Origin: Salinivenus iranica
Lineage (GTDB): Bacteria > Bacteroidota > Rhodothermia > Rhodothermales > Salinibacteraceae
Assembly: GCA_002894665.1 (NCBI GenBank)
Contig: NCRB01000008.1
Span: forward strand, 30,291-94,290
Direction: 5' to 3'
Length of the DNA: 64,000 nucleotides
Part shown: positions 55,671 to 64,000 of the stretch, piece after piece
Position numbering within the stretch: position 1 is the first letter of the stretch
Layout of the letters: every line of letters begins with the position of its first letter
The notes under the pieces: model-generated
The model's database searches: none
What the model was told of the DNA's origin: nothing
What the model saw: the letters and a program-made list of their open reading frames with translations, nothing else
Translations under genes and position numbers: made by a program

Positions 55671-56441
55671 ATGGCACTACTTGAAATCAAAAACCTGCAC
55701 GTTGGCGTCGAAGACGAGGACATCAAGATCCTGAACGGGGTCGACCTCACGCTCGACACCGGCGACCTTCACGCAATCATGGGCCCGAACGGCTCCGGCA
55801 AAAGCACGCTGGCGGCCGTCCTGGCGGGTCGGGAGGAGTATGAGGTCCTCGACGGCGAAATCCTGTACGACGGCGAGAATCTGCTGGAACTTGAGCCCGA
55901 GGAGCGCGCCGAAGCCGGAGTGTTTCTCGCCTTTCAGTATCCGGTCGAGCTGCCGGGCGTGAGCATGACGAACTTCCTGAAGGAGGCCGTTAACTCCGTC
56001 CGCGAGGCCCGTGGACAGGACGAGCTCGGCTCCGCCGACTTCCTGCAGTACATGCGCGAGCGGGCCGACATGATGGGCCTGAACGCCGATCTCACGAAGC
56101 GCTCGGTCAACGAAGGCTTCTCCGGTGGCGAAAAGAAGCGAAACGAGATCTTCCAGCTCGCCATGCTGGAGCCGAAGCTTGCCATCCTGGACGAGACCGA
56201 CTCCGGACTCGACATTGACGCCCTGAAAAACGTGGCGGACGGGGTCAACAAGCTACGGAGCGAGGATCGCGGCTTCCTCATCATCACCCACTACCAGCGC
56301 ATCCTCGACTACATCGTCCCCGACCACGTGCACGTGATGCTCGACGGCAAGATCGTGCGCACCGGCGACAAGGACCTCGCCCTGGAGCTTGAGGAGCACG
56401 GATACGACTGGGTCCGCGAGGAAGCGGCCGCAGCAGCGTAG
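55671..56441 (+). CDS. sufC: Fe-S cluster assembly ATPase SufC
   Basis: A 256-residue ABC-type ATPase of the SufBCD scaffold. Walker A GPNGSGKST (about 38-46), signature FSGGEKKRNEIFQLAML, Walker B LAILDETDSGLDID and the H-loop FLIITHYQRILDYI are all present. It uses ATP to open the scaffold for cluster assembly and does not transport anything. It lies 126 bases after sufB and 86 before sufD. Confidence 0.97.
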   Translation: MALLEIKNLHVGVEDEDIKILNGVDLTLDTGDLHAIMGPNGSGKSTLAAVLAGREEYEVLDGEILYDGENLLELEPEERAEAGVFLAFQYPVELPGVSMTNFLKEAVNSVREARGQDELGSADFLQYMRERADMMGLNADLTKRSVNEGFSGGEKKRNEIFQLAMLEPKLAILDETDSGLDIDALKNVADGVNKLRSEDRGFLIITHYQRILDYIVPDHVHVMLDGKIVRTGDKDLALELEEHGYDWVREEAAAAA

Positions 56442-56527
56442 CGGACGTGCCGGGGCCCGGTCGTGAGACATCGGGCCCTCTCTTCCTCGGATCCGCTTGT
56501 TTTCCTCAGCCAACTACCGACGTATTT

Positions 56528-57871
56528 ATGTCTACTACTGCCCTTGATACCAGCGTGCGTCCCGAAGACCGATTCATCTCGGCCTTTGAGGTGAACCACG
56601 GGGAGGCCCTGAACGGCACAAACGCCTCCATCTCGAAGCAGCGCACGGATGCCATCGAGCGCTTCGCCGAGCTCGGCATTCCAACCAACAACCTAGAGGC
56701 CTGGAAGTACACCGACATCAGTTCGGTCATCGACCGGCCCTACACGCTCCCCCTCGCTCCGGAGCGCCCTTCGCTCGACACGGACGACATCGCTCCGTTC
56801 CTGATTGATGACCTGGACGCCCACCGCGTCGTGCTCATCAACGGCCGCGTCGACGAGGCGCTGTCCGACATCGGCGATCTGCCCGACGGGGTGGTCGTGA
56901 GCAGCCTCGCCCAGGCCGGCAGCACCCATCCCGACGTGGTGGAGGAGCACTACGGCAAGTATGCCGACTTTGAGGACGAGGCGCTCACCGCCCTCAACAC
57001 GGCCTTCGTGCAGGACGGGGCGTTCGTCTACGTGCCCTCCGGCACCGTTGTGGAGAAGCCCATCTTCTTCCTCCACCTCACGGCCACGGAACAGGACCTG
57101 CTCCTTCAGCCCCGCCATCTGTTCGTGGCAGAGGACGGCGCCATCGCCCGCATCGTGGAGGCCCAGCACTCGCTGAGCGACGCCCAGACGTTCACGAACA
57201 CCGTGAGCGAGTCGTTTATCGGCGAAAAGGCCAACCTGGAGCACTACCTGATCCAGGATCAGGGCCCCTCCGCCTCGCAGGTGCACACCCGCGCCGCACA
57301 GCAGAAAGACGACAGCGTTTACACCACGATCTCGGCCACCTTTACGGGGGAGGTCGTCCGCAATAACGTCACCATCGAGGCCGACGGCTCCTTCTGTGAG
57401 TCGAACTTCTACGGCCTTGTGGTCGGCAAGGACGACATGCACGTCGACAACCATACGTTCATGGGCCACGTGCAGCCCGACTGCTCGAGCAACGAGCTGT
57501 ACAAGCACGTGCTCAACGACGAATCGACGGGGGTCTTCAACGGAAAAGTGTTCGTCTCACGCGGCTCTCAGCGCATCGACGCCTACCAGCAGAACGATAC
57601 ACTGGTCCTGACCAAGGACGCGGAGATTTACACGAAGCCGGAGCTTGAGATCTACGCCGACGACGTGGTGTGCAGCCACGGCGCGACGACCGGTCAGATC
57701 GACGAGGAGAGCCTCTTCTACCTCCGCTCCCGCGGCCTCAGCAAACGCCGGGCTCGCATCCTCATGCTGCAGGCCTTTGCACAAGAAGTGATCGACGAGA
57801 TTCAGCTCGATTCGCTTGAGGAGCACGTGGCCGAGCGCGTGCGCACCCGGTTCTCCAGCTACTTCGCATAA
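56528..57871 (+). CDS. sufD: Fe-S cluster assembly protein SufD
   Basis: A 447-residue SufD, partner of SufB. LGIPTNNLEAWKYTDIS is the conserved N-terminal segment; the beta-helix body includes FVYVPSGTVVEKPIFFLHL. The C terminus carries VVCSHGATTGQIDEESLFYLRSRGL with the conserved His, and RILMLQAFAQEVID. The open frame reaches back 27 codons to 56447; MSTTALDT is a better start. Third gene in the operon. Confidence 0.95.
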   Translation: MSTTALDTSVRPEDRFISAFEVNHGEALNGTNASISKQRTDAIERFAELGIPTNNLEAWKYTDISSVIDRPYTLPLAPERPSLDTDDIAPFLIDDLDAHRVVLINGRVDEALSDIGDLPDGVVVSSLAQAGSTHPDVVEEHYGKYADFEDEALTALNTAFVQDGAFVYVPSGTVVEKPIFFLHLTATEQDLLLQPRHLFVAEDGAIARIVEAQHSLSDAQTFTNTVSESFIGEKANLEHYLIQDQGPSASQVHTRAAQQKDDSVYTTISATFTGEVVRNNVTIEADGSFCESNFYGLVVGKDDMHVDNHTFMGHVQPDCSSNELYKHVLNDESTGVFNGKVFVSRGSQRIDAYQQNDTLVLTKDAEIYTKPELEIYADDVVCSHGATTGQIDEESLFYLRSRGLSKRRARILMLQAFAQEVIDEIQLDSLEEHVAERVRTRFSSYFA

Positions 57872-57960
57872 CGTGTGGTAGGGGGCCCCTGGATGCTGTG
57901 GAGGCACGTTCGGTTCTGTCCCTCCCCGTCCAGGCGTCCCCACCCCATACCCGAAACGCC

Positions 57961-59217
57961 ATGCCCGCGACGACCCAACCGACATCGGACACTACCTCGT
58001 TCGACGTAGAGGCCTTCCGTGCCCAGTTCCCGGCCCTCCAGCAAGAGGTGTACGAGGACACCCCCCTCGTATACCTCGACAACGCCGCCACATCCCAGAA
58101 GCCCGACGCCGTAATCGAGCGGGCGGAGCGGTACTACCGTCGCGAAAACAGCAATGTGCACCGCGGCGTGCACCGTCTGAGTCAGGATGCGACCGAGGCG
58201 TACGAGTCGGCCCGGAAGTCCATTGCCCGCTTCATTAATGCCCCCGCCCCGGAGCAGGTGATTTACACAAAGGGGACGACAGAGGGGCTCAACCTCGTGG
58301 CGAACACCTTTGGTCAAAAACGGGTGGGCGCGGGCGACGAAATTCTCCTCACGGAGATGGAGCACCACTCCAACATCGTCCCCTGGCAGATGCTGGCCGA
58401 GCAGGTGGGGGCGGAGATCCGCGTACTTCCGGTCACGGACCGCGGCGTCTTGCAGATGGATCGGCTTGCGGAGTACCTTACCGAGGATACAGCCCTCGTC
58501 GCCGTCACGCATGTGTCCAACACACTCGGGACAATCAACCCCGTGAAGGATCTCATCGACGCGGCGCACGCAGTGGACGTCCCGGTGGTGGTCGACGGCG
58601 CACAGTCGGCCCCTCACCTGCCCGTGGATGTGCAGGCGCTCGACGCCGACTTCTTCGTGTTTTCCGGGCACAAGATGTTCGGGCCCACGGGCATCGGCAT
58701 CCTCTACGGCAAGCGGGAGCACCTTGAGGCCATGCCTCCCTATCAGGGCGGGGGCGACATGATCGACCGGGTCTCGTTCGACGAGACGACCTACGACGCC
58801 CCCCCGCACAAGTTTGAGGCCGGCACGCCTCACATCGAGGGCGCGATCGGGCTCGGCGCCGCCGCCGAGTTCATCATGGATCTGGAGTGGTCGGCCGTCC
58901 AGGCCCACGAGGACGACGTGCTGGCGTACGCCACCGAGCAGGTCCGTGCCATTGACGGGATTCGCCTGATCGGCACGGCCCCGGAAAAGACGAGTGTGCT
59001 TTCGTTCGTCTTTGAGGACATTCACCCCTACGACGCGGGCACCTTCCTCGACCGCCTCGGCATCGCGGTGCGCACGGGCCATCACTGTACCCAGCCGCTC
59101 CTGAAGCGGTACGGGCTGCCCGGCACCATCCGGGCCTCCTTTGCCGCGTACAACACCCGGGCGGACGCCAACCGACTGGCCGAGGGCCTGCACCGCACCC
59201 GCGAGATGCTGGGGTGA
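57961..59217 (+). CDS. sufS: Cysteine desulfurase SufS
   Basis: A 418-residue PLP enzyme that takes sulfur from cysteine as persulfide. Class-V aminotransferase features: YLDNAATSQKPDAVIE, PLP Lys238 in SGHKMFGPTG and catalytic Cys376 in RTGHHCTQPLL; the short Cys loop marks the group II SufS type that needs SufE. The start before PATTQPTSD is chosen over a 21-codon extension. It is followed by sufE after a short spacer containing a 16-base tandem duplication. Confidence 0.96.
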   Translation: MPATTQPTSDTTSFDVEAFRAQFPALQQEVYEDTPLVYLDNAATSQKPDAVIERAERYYRRENSNVHRGVHRLSQDATEAYESARKSIARFINAPAPEQVIYTKGTTEGLNLVANTFGQKRVGAGDEILLTEMEHHSNIVPWQMLAEQVGAEIRVLPVTDRGVLQMDRLAEYLTEDTALVAVTHVSNTLGTINPVKDLIDAAHAVDVPVVVDGAQSAPHLPVDVQALDADFFVFSGHKMFGPTGIGILYGKREHLEAMPPYQGGGDMIDRVSFDETTYDAPPHKFEAGTPHIEGAIGLGAAAEFIMDLEWSAVQAHEDDVLAYATEQVRAIDGIRLIGTAPEKTSVLSFVFEDIHPYDAGTFLDRLGIAVRTGHHCTQPLLKRYGLPGTIRASFAAYNTRADANRLAEGLHRTREMLG

Positions 59218-59255
59218 GCGACGCCCGTCCGAATCTTGCCCCTTCGGATTCACGT

Positions 59256-59287
59256 ACGACCAACATCCTAAACGACCAACATCCTAA
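59256..59287 (+). repeat. Perfect 16-base tandem duplication in the sufS-sufE spacer
   Basis: ACGACCAACATCCTAA occurs twice back to back (59256-59271 and 59272-59287), 28 bases before the sufE ATG. Probably replication slippage. Confidence 0.85.
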
Positions 59288-59315
59288 CACACCTTCATTA
59301 CGATCCCTTTCCCCC

Positions 59316-59747
59316 ATGTCCACCTCGAACACGGTGTCGGATCGGGCCCAGAAAATCGTCGATGAGTTTTCACTGTTCAGCGACTGGATGAACCGGTACC
59401 AGTACCTCATCGAGATGGGAGACGACATTCCCCTCCTTCCGGAAGACATGAAATCGGAGGAGTATTACGTTCACGGCTGCCAGTCGGACGTTTGGATTCG
59501 GGTCGAGTACGACGAAGACGAACAGGTCCTGCACTTTCAGGGCGACAGCAACGCGAAAATCACGAAAGGCCTCGCCGCCCTCATCATCCGGGTGGTTGAC
59601 GAGCAGCCGCCCGAGGCGGTCGCCGAAGCCAGCTTCGACTTTCTCGACGACATCGGCCTCCACGAACACCTGAGTTCGCAGCGCAACAACGGCCTGGAGG
59701 CCATGATCGACCAGATGAAGAAGCGAGCGCAGGCCTTCCGCAACTAA
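59316..59747 (+). CDS. sufE: Sulfur acceptor protein SufE
   Basis: A 143-residue SufE. Cys55 in YVHGCQSDVW accepts persulfide from SufS and passes it to SufB. Other marks: FSLFSDWMNRYQYLIEMG and NAKITKGLAALIIRVV. The frame is open back to 59214, overlapping the sufS stop, but that extension is not conserved. It lies between sufS and sufT in the operon. Confidence 0.95.
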   Translation: MSTSNTVSDRAQKIVDEFSLFSDWMNRYQYLIEMGDDIPLLPEDMKSEEYYVHGCQSDVWIRVEYDEDEQVLHFQGDSNAKITKGLAALIIRVVDEQPPEAVAEASFDFLDDIGLHEHLSSQRNNGLEAMIDQMKKRAQAFRN

Positions 59748-59774
59748 CCTTTTCACACAAACGGATCCAACCCT

Positions 59775-60215
59775 ATGAATCCTGCAGGTGCAATGCCGGG
59801 CATGCCGGGGGGCGGAGGAGGCGGCGGCGCGGCCGACATCCCCGACGACAAGCAGAACACCGACATCGAACGCCCGGAAACCATTCCGGACCATGTCCAG
59901 GACACCCCGGACGACGGCCTCTACCAACGGATCGTGGACTCGATTCGGGAGGTCTACGACCCGGAGATTCCGGTGAACGTCTACGACCTGGGCCTCATCT
60001 ATCACATGGAGGTTCACGACGACCACAGCGTGGACGTGCTGATGACCCTAACGGCCCCGAACTGCCCGGCCGCCGGCGTCTTGCCGGGGCAGGTCGAGGA
60101 CGCCGTGAGGGAGACCGAGGGCGTGGAGAGCGTCAACCTTGAGATGACGTTCGAGCCGCCGTTTTCGCCCCAGATGATGTCCGAGGAGGCCCGGCTGGAG
60201 CTGGGCTTTATGTAG
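59775..60215 (+). CDS. sufT: SufT/MIP18 (DUF59) Fe-S maturation protein
   Basis: A 146-residue protein with a DUF59/MIP18 domain (about 50-140): SIREVYDPEIPVNVYDLGLI, LMTLTAPNCPAAGVLPGQVE and FEPPFSPQMMSEEARLELG. The reactive Cys in TAPNCP is kept. An N-terminal Gly-rich linker (PGGGGGGGAAD) precedes it. SufT helps mature Fe-S proteins under demand; last gene of the suf set, 27 bases after sufE and shortly before a regulator gene. Confidence 0.9.
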   Translation: MNPAGAMPGMPGGGGGGGAADIPDDKQNTDIERPETIPDHVQDTPDDGLYQRIVDSIREVYDPEIPVNVYDLGLIYHMEVHDDHSVDVLMTLTAPNCPAAGVLPGQVEDAVRETEGVESVNLEMTFEPPFSPQMMSEEARLELGFM

Positions 60216-60293
60216 CCGCCGGGTCCCCTGCGAATGGTCGAGGCTTGGCCCCCTCTCGTCCCCGATGGATCTTCCGCACTCAACACAGTACCC

Positions 60294-63041
60294 ATGGACC
60301 ACGCGAAGAGCATAGCGCTGGCGAAGGACCTGATCGCCGATGGGCGGGGGGACGACGTGGTGCGGATGATTGATCCGCTTCTCGAACCGGTCGACGCCCC
60401 CGCCGCGGACACCGGGCAGCTGCTCCTCCGGGCCCTCCGCGCCCAGGTGGCCATCGTGGATCATGAGGCGCCGGACGAGGCCCTCAACCACCTCCCCTCG
60501 CGTGCGGAAATCGAAGAGCTCTGTACATGCGTCCGGGCCGAGGTGTCCCTTTGGCGAGGCTGGGCGCACGCCCTCCGCAATCAAGAGGTCGGCGAGGTCT
60601 CCCAGGCCCTTCGTCTTCTCTCGACGGCCCACGACCTCCACGACTCAATTCACGATCCAAGTGGGCGCTGCTGGGCCCTTCTCGGGTCGGCCTTCGCCCA
60701 CCTGTCGCTCGGCGAATGCGCCCTTGCGCACCGGACGCTCGATGACGCCTCGTCCCTGGTTGCGGCCCTCGAGGACGCTCTGGTCCACCAGTGGTGGCAT
60801 CGACTCTGGCTTCCGGTCCGGCGGGCCGCAGGGCAGTACGAAAAAGCACAGGAACACGTCGACGCCCTTCGATCCCTGGCCTCGGACGCCGACCGTTCGT
60901 CGCTGCACGCAATCGCATCGGCACACGCGGCGTCCCTCCACGCCGCGGTTGGCCGCCCCCCCTCCACAATCCTCGAGGCGGCCGAGCACGCCGAGACGGT
61001 TCTCTCCCGTACCGATCTACATGCCGCCCCGCTCCTGCTCACCTATCGGGCCCAGATCGAAGCGCACCTCCGCCGCGGCGACGGCCCGGCCGCCCGCGAG
61101 GCATTGACCCGCGCCGAGCACGCCCTTCCCGACCGATTCGCCGCCTCGTGCCAGGTCCTTCGCACAGCGATCGCGCTCCGCGTCGGCGAAGCGCCCTCCA
61201 CCGACCTGACGTCAATGTTCGAACGCCCGACGCCCCTTCCGCGCGGGGTGTCACACGCCGAGGTCTTGCACCTGCACGGACGCCTCCTCGCCCGGCGAGA
61301 CCACCCCGAAGAGGCTCGCACCTGGCTCCGGCGCGCCGAGCGGGCCTCGGAGGAAACCGGAGACCGTGAACTGCACCTGCGCACCCGCCTGTCCCGCGTG
61401 GAGTTTGAACACGCGCACGGCGAATCGGAGACGGCCCGCGCTCTGCTTCCGCCTCCCCGTGCCCTTCCGCAGGAGGCCCTTCCCCTCATCACCCAGTGGT
61501 TCGTCCTCCGCGGCGAACTGAAGCCCGAGAGCGGCGAAGCGCGGACCGCCCGTCGGCTGGCCCTCGTCGGTGCGTCCCTCATGGAGGACCGCCCCCAGAT
61601 GGATCGCCTCCGCTCCGAGTACGACCTGGAGTCAACCGACGAGGCCGGGTGGGAGCCCCTCCTTGGCGAGGCCCACGCGTCCGTCCGCCTGGTGGCGGCA
61701 CTGTCCTTTCGTCTTATCGAGTCGAAAGGCACCCCGACATGGAGCGGGCTTGCTCGGATCAACGGCGACACCGCCTCCCTCCTGTACGAGCGAGGGCCCC
61801 GGCCCGAGGGTGTTCCAGCCTCCGATTCCCTACGGGTCGATCACACCCCGAACCATCGCCTGCGGTGGATTCCGCTTCCGCCGTCCGACTCGAACGTCGC
61901 ACTGGGCATCGACACCGCCGACCTCTCGGAGGAGAGCCTCGACTCGATCGCCGACTGCGCGCCCCTCATCGGCAGTGCCGTGGCCCGGGCGCAGGAGCAC
62001 ACCGCCTCCTCCCGCCCGTTCCTCTCCTCCCCCACCGACGAGGACGCGGTCGTGGCCGAAAGCGACGCCATGCGCACCGTGCTGGCCAACCTCTCCCGCG
62101 CCGCAACCAGCCGACGCCCGGTCCTTCTGTCCGGGGAGCGGGGCACGGGAAAGGCCCGGCTTGCCCGCTACCTGCACCGCAAAAGCCCCCGCGCCGACGG
62201 CCCGTTCGAGCGGGTGCAGCTGGCCGACCTCCAACACAGCCCCACGGCGGAGCGACTGTTTGGCAGCGTCAGCGCCTCGGGGTTCACCCCGGGCGCCCTT
62301 CATCATGCGGACGGCGGGACGCTCCTGCTCGACGACCTGGACGCCCTTTCCCTCTCCGCGCAGGCCTCGGTGCTCAAAGCGCTCGACACCGGAACCGTCG
62401 TCCCCCAGGGCGGCACGGAGGCCCACTCCATCGACGTCCGCATCGTGGCCACCACGACGACGCCCCTCGAGGAGCAGGTGCGCGAGGGAGCCGTTCGCCC
62501 CGACCTCCGGGACCGCTTCGGCGCCCTCTCCCTCTCCGTGCCGGCCCTACGCGAGCGCCGCGCCGACATTCCCCTCCTCGTCCGTCAGTTCCTGAAGACC
62601 CTGCGCCCCGACGGCGCCCCGATGGCGTCCATCACGGAGCCGGCGATGGAGGCCCTTCTCCGGTACGACTGGCCCGGAAACGTCCGGCAATTGCGCAATG
62701 AAATCGAGCGCGTGCTCGTCCACGTAAGCAGTGAACCGACGCCCACCGTCGCTGTCGACGACCTGCTCGACACGATCGTGGAGGCAGCCCGGGACCGCGC
62801 GCCGAGGGCCTCCACTGAGGCCCCAGAAGCCGTGCTCCACCCCGAGCAGACGCTGACCGACGTGCTGTCCCAAACCGAAACCGCTGTCATTGAGCGCGTC
62901 CTCGAATCCTGTGACGGACAAGTCACCGCCTCCGCCGAGGTCCTGGGCCTGACCCGACAGGGCCTCTACAAGAAGATGAAGCGGCTCGGCATCGAAGCCG
63001 CGGAGTTCCAACCGACGCCCGACCCCGCCTCTACCTCTTAA
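60294..63041 (+). CDS. Sigma-54-activator-like AAA+ regulator with TPR-like N terminus and atypical GAFTGA loop
   Basis: A 915-residue protein. Residues about 1-440 are helical and TPR-like, 465-570 possibly GAF-like, 580-830 an AAA+ domain of the NtrC family, and the end is a Fis-type HTH (VTASAEVLGLTRQGLYKKMK). Walker A is GERGTGK (Lys620). The sigma-54 loop GAFTGA is changed to SGFTPGA (662-668), with an inserted Pro; Walker B has Asp680-Asp681 where Asp-Glu is usual. Direct sigma-54 activation is therefore doubtful. The AAA end WPGNVRQLRNEIER is canonical. An in-frame ATG at 60234 is possible. It lies 78 bases after sufT. Confidence 0.85.
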   Translation: MDHAKSIALAKDLIADGRGDDVVRMIDPLLEPVDAPAADTGQLLLRALRAQVAIVDHEAPDEALNHLPSRAEIEELCTCVRAEVSLWRGWAHALRNQEVGEVSQALRLLSTAHDLHDSIHDPSGRCWALLGSAFAHLSLGECALAHRTLDDASSLVAALEDALVHQWWHRLWLPVRRAAGQYEKAQEHVDALRSLASDADRSSLHAIASAHAASLHAAVGRPPSTILEAAEHAETVLSRTDLHAAPLLLTYRAQIEAHLRRGDGPAAREALTRAEHALPDRFAASCQVLRTAIALRVGEAPSTDLTSMFERPTPLPRGVSHAEVLHLHGRLLARRDHPEEARTWLRRAERASEETGDRELHLRTRLSRVEFEHAHGESETARALLPPPRALPQEALPLITQWFVLRGELKPESGEARTARRLALVGASLMEDRPQMDRLRSEYDLESTDEAGWEPLLGEAHASVRLVAALSFRLIESKGTPTWSGLARINGDTASLLYERGPRPEGVPASDSLRVDHTPNHRLRWIPLPPSDSNVALGIDTADLSEESLDSIADCAPLIGSAVARAQEHTASSRPFLSSPTDEDAVVAESDAMRTVLANLSRAATSRRPVLLSGERGTGKARLARYLHRKSPRADGPFERVQLADLQHSPTAERLFGSVSASGFTPGALHHADGGTLLLDDLDALSLSAQASVLKALDTGTVVPQGGTEAHSIDVRIVATTTTPLEEQVREGAVRPDLRDRFGALSLSVPALRERRADIPLLVRQFLKTLRPDGAPMASITEPAMEALLRYDWPGNVRQLRNEIERVLVHVSSEPTPTVAVDDLLDTIVEAARDRAPRASTEAPEAVLHPEQTLTDVLSQTETAVIERVLESCDGQVTASAEVLGLTRQGLYKKMKRLGIEAAEFQPTPDPASTS

Positions 63042-63071
63042 TAATCGCGCCGCCCGCGCTCCCCACGCACC

Positions 63072-63491
63072 ATGCCTTCCTCCTCCCCGTCTACAGACCA
63101 TGACTCCTCAGGGCCGAGCCCGTCGGTCCAGTTGGATCATGCGTCCGTCATGACGACTGACCTGGAGGAGGCAACCTCGTTTTACGTGGAGGTACTGGGC
63201 CTCACGTTGTACTCCGTAGAAGACGACCCGGTGCGGGAGGACCGCCAGCGCGCCATGCTGGGCGACGGCTCCGGGCACGCGGTGATTGAACTCATCGAAA
63301 TGCCCGAGATGGCCCATCCGTCAGTGCCGGGCCGCGGCGCCATCCACCACATTGGGTTCTCCCTCTCGTCCCGCGACTGGCACGCGCTGCGCTCTCGCCT
63401 GGACGCCACCGAATACTCGTATCAGGAGGTGAAGGGGCGCCTCTTTATCCGCGACACGGACGGCCTCGTGCTGGAAATTGAGAAGGAATAG
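63072..63491 (+). CDS. VOC (glyoxalase/epimerase-like) family protein
   Basis: A 139-residue single VOC protein: LDHASVMTTDLEEATSFYVE (first metal His), IHHIGFSLSSRDW (second His) and FIRDTDGLVLEIEKE (Glu ligand). The N-terminal 20 residues are a Ser/Pro linker. The family includes glyoxalase I, methylmalonyl-CoA epimerase and resistance proteins; nothing here decides between them. It lies 30 bases after the regulator stop, perhaps cotranscribed. Confidence 0.82.
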   Translation: MPSSSPSTDHDSSGPSPSVQLDHASVMTTDLEEATSFYVEVLGLTLYSVEDDPVREDRQRAMLGDGSGHAVIELIEMPEMAHPSVPGRGAIHHIGFSLSSRDWHALRSRLDATEYSYQEVKGRLFIRDTDGLVLEIEKE

Positions 63492-63504
63492 CCCCACCCG
63501 GCGT

Positions 63505-64000
63505 TCACTCGCGGTCCGACGGGTCAGCATCCGTCCCTGGCGTGCGCACGGTGTTCGACAGCTCGTTCTCGTCATCGGGCTGGACCTCAATCCCCCGTCG
63601 CTCCAGGAGCCGCCCGCACATCTCCACGGCCTCCTCCAGTCCCTCCGTAAACTGGTCCTGACGAATGCCCTCCCGGATCCGCTCGACAATCGCCCCCCAG
63701 TCCTCCGGGTCCACGTGTTGGTTGATGCCCGAATCGCCCAGCACCTCCACGCGGTGTTCGAGGAGGGACACGAAAATGAGAATGCCCGTCCGATCCCGCG
63801 TGTCAAACACCTCTTCCTCCACGAACGCCTGCAGGGCCCGCCGGTGGACGGTTTCGTCGAGCAGGTCGCTTCCCGCAGCCAGGCGGCGAAAGGGACGCAC
63901 CATCGTCGCCAGTCCCCCTCCGAGCACGCCCGCCCCCAGGACCACGAGTGCAAGGCCCCAGGGCGTGTACAGCCACCCCAGCCCCCAGCCCGAATAGAAC
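63505..64000 (-). CDS. TPM-domain membrane protein (partial, 5' end outside window)
   Basis: At least 164 residues; the frame stays open to the right edge. A hydrophobic segment (GLGWLYTPWGLALVVLGAGV) precedes the second half of a TPM_phosphatase-like domain: FVEEEVFDTRDRTGILIFVS, then LLEHRVEVLGDSGINQHV and EGLEEAVEMCGRLLERR. It matches the uncharacterised membrane-protein group with a TPM fold. The acidic tail follows the halophilic pattern. It converges with the VOC gene (13-base gap). The true start and the N-terminal part are not visible. Confidence 0.75.
   Translation of the reverse strand, partial: FYSGWGLGWLYTPWGLALVVLGAGVLGGGLATMVRPFRRLAAGSDLLDETVHRRALQAFVEEEVFDTRDRTGILIFVSLLEHRVEVLGDSGINQHVDPEDWGAIVERIREGIRQDQFTEGLEEAVEMCGRLLERRGIEVQPDDENELSNTVRTPGTDADPSDRE

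Overview
The window is a dense, G+C-rich stretch of bacterial chromosome. Nearly every protein is rich in Asp and Glu, which fits a salt-in halophile. The family content points to the Bacteroidota/Rhodothermota side: DUF4270 lipoprotein, DUF4175, DUF2851, a Bacteroidota-type LptD, a short GlgA-like protein and many lipoproteins or barrels with SPI/SPII signals. Together these suggest a Salinibacter-like organism. That is an inference from composition and gene content; no rRNA or tRNA gene is present to confirm it.

Layout. 0.2-7.4 kb: plus-strand run of a TPR protein, an exported Bacteroidota protein, acyl-CoA thioesterase, a small barrel-like protein, RfbD-type reductase, serS and a small membrane protein. 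7.6-9.7 kb: large acyl-CoA dehydrogenase on minus. 10.0-11.2 kb: pyrF, then a four-repeat type I-E-like CRISPR array without cas genes. 11.3-14.1 kb: DUF2851, an ABM monooxygenase and two minus-strand lipoproteins. 14.4-23.4 kb: envelope block with a 1196-residue DUF4175 coiled-coil protein, short GlgA-like protein, DUF4270 lipoprotein, outer-membrane protein and TPR protein. 23.7-29.4 kb: eno, ftsB, ROK kinase and lptD. 29.4-41.9 kb: sucC, lptG, cystathionine beta-synthase, hybrid histidine kinase, lon, two small proteins, rsgA and topA. 42.2-45.8 kb: dps and ppdK.

45.9-51.9 kb looks remodelled. A glutaryl-CoA-dehydrogenase-type gene has lost its 3' end, including the segment that carries the catalytic Glu, and runs into dispersed-repeat-like DNA. 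A NurA nuclease and a HAS-barrel protein form a pair without an adjacent HerA. A voltage-sensor-like membrane protein runs out of frame into a HemW-like gene that lacks its radical-SAM cysteines.

51.9-64 kb: GNAT, two tandem DUF192 lipoproteins, then the Fe-S assembly locus (A-type carrier on minus; sufB-C-D-S-E-sufT on plus), followed by an unusual sigma-54-activator-like protein, a VOC protein and a partial TPM-domain membrane protein. Two near-identical GTAAAC/GTTTAC palindromes flank the A-type carrier gene and are the best regulatory candidates seen here.

No insertion sequence, prophage, rRNA or tRNA was recognised. Start sites were mostly moved downstream of the longest open frame to the methionine that begins the family-conserved region or a signal peptide.
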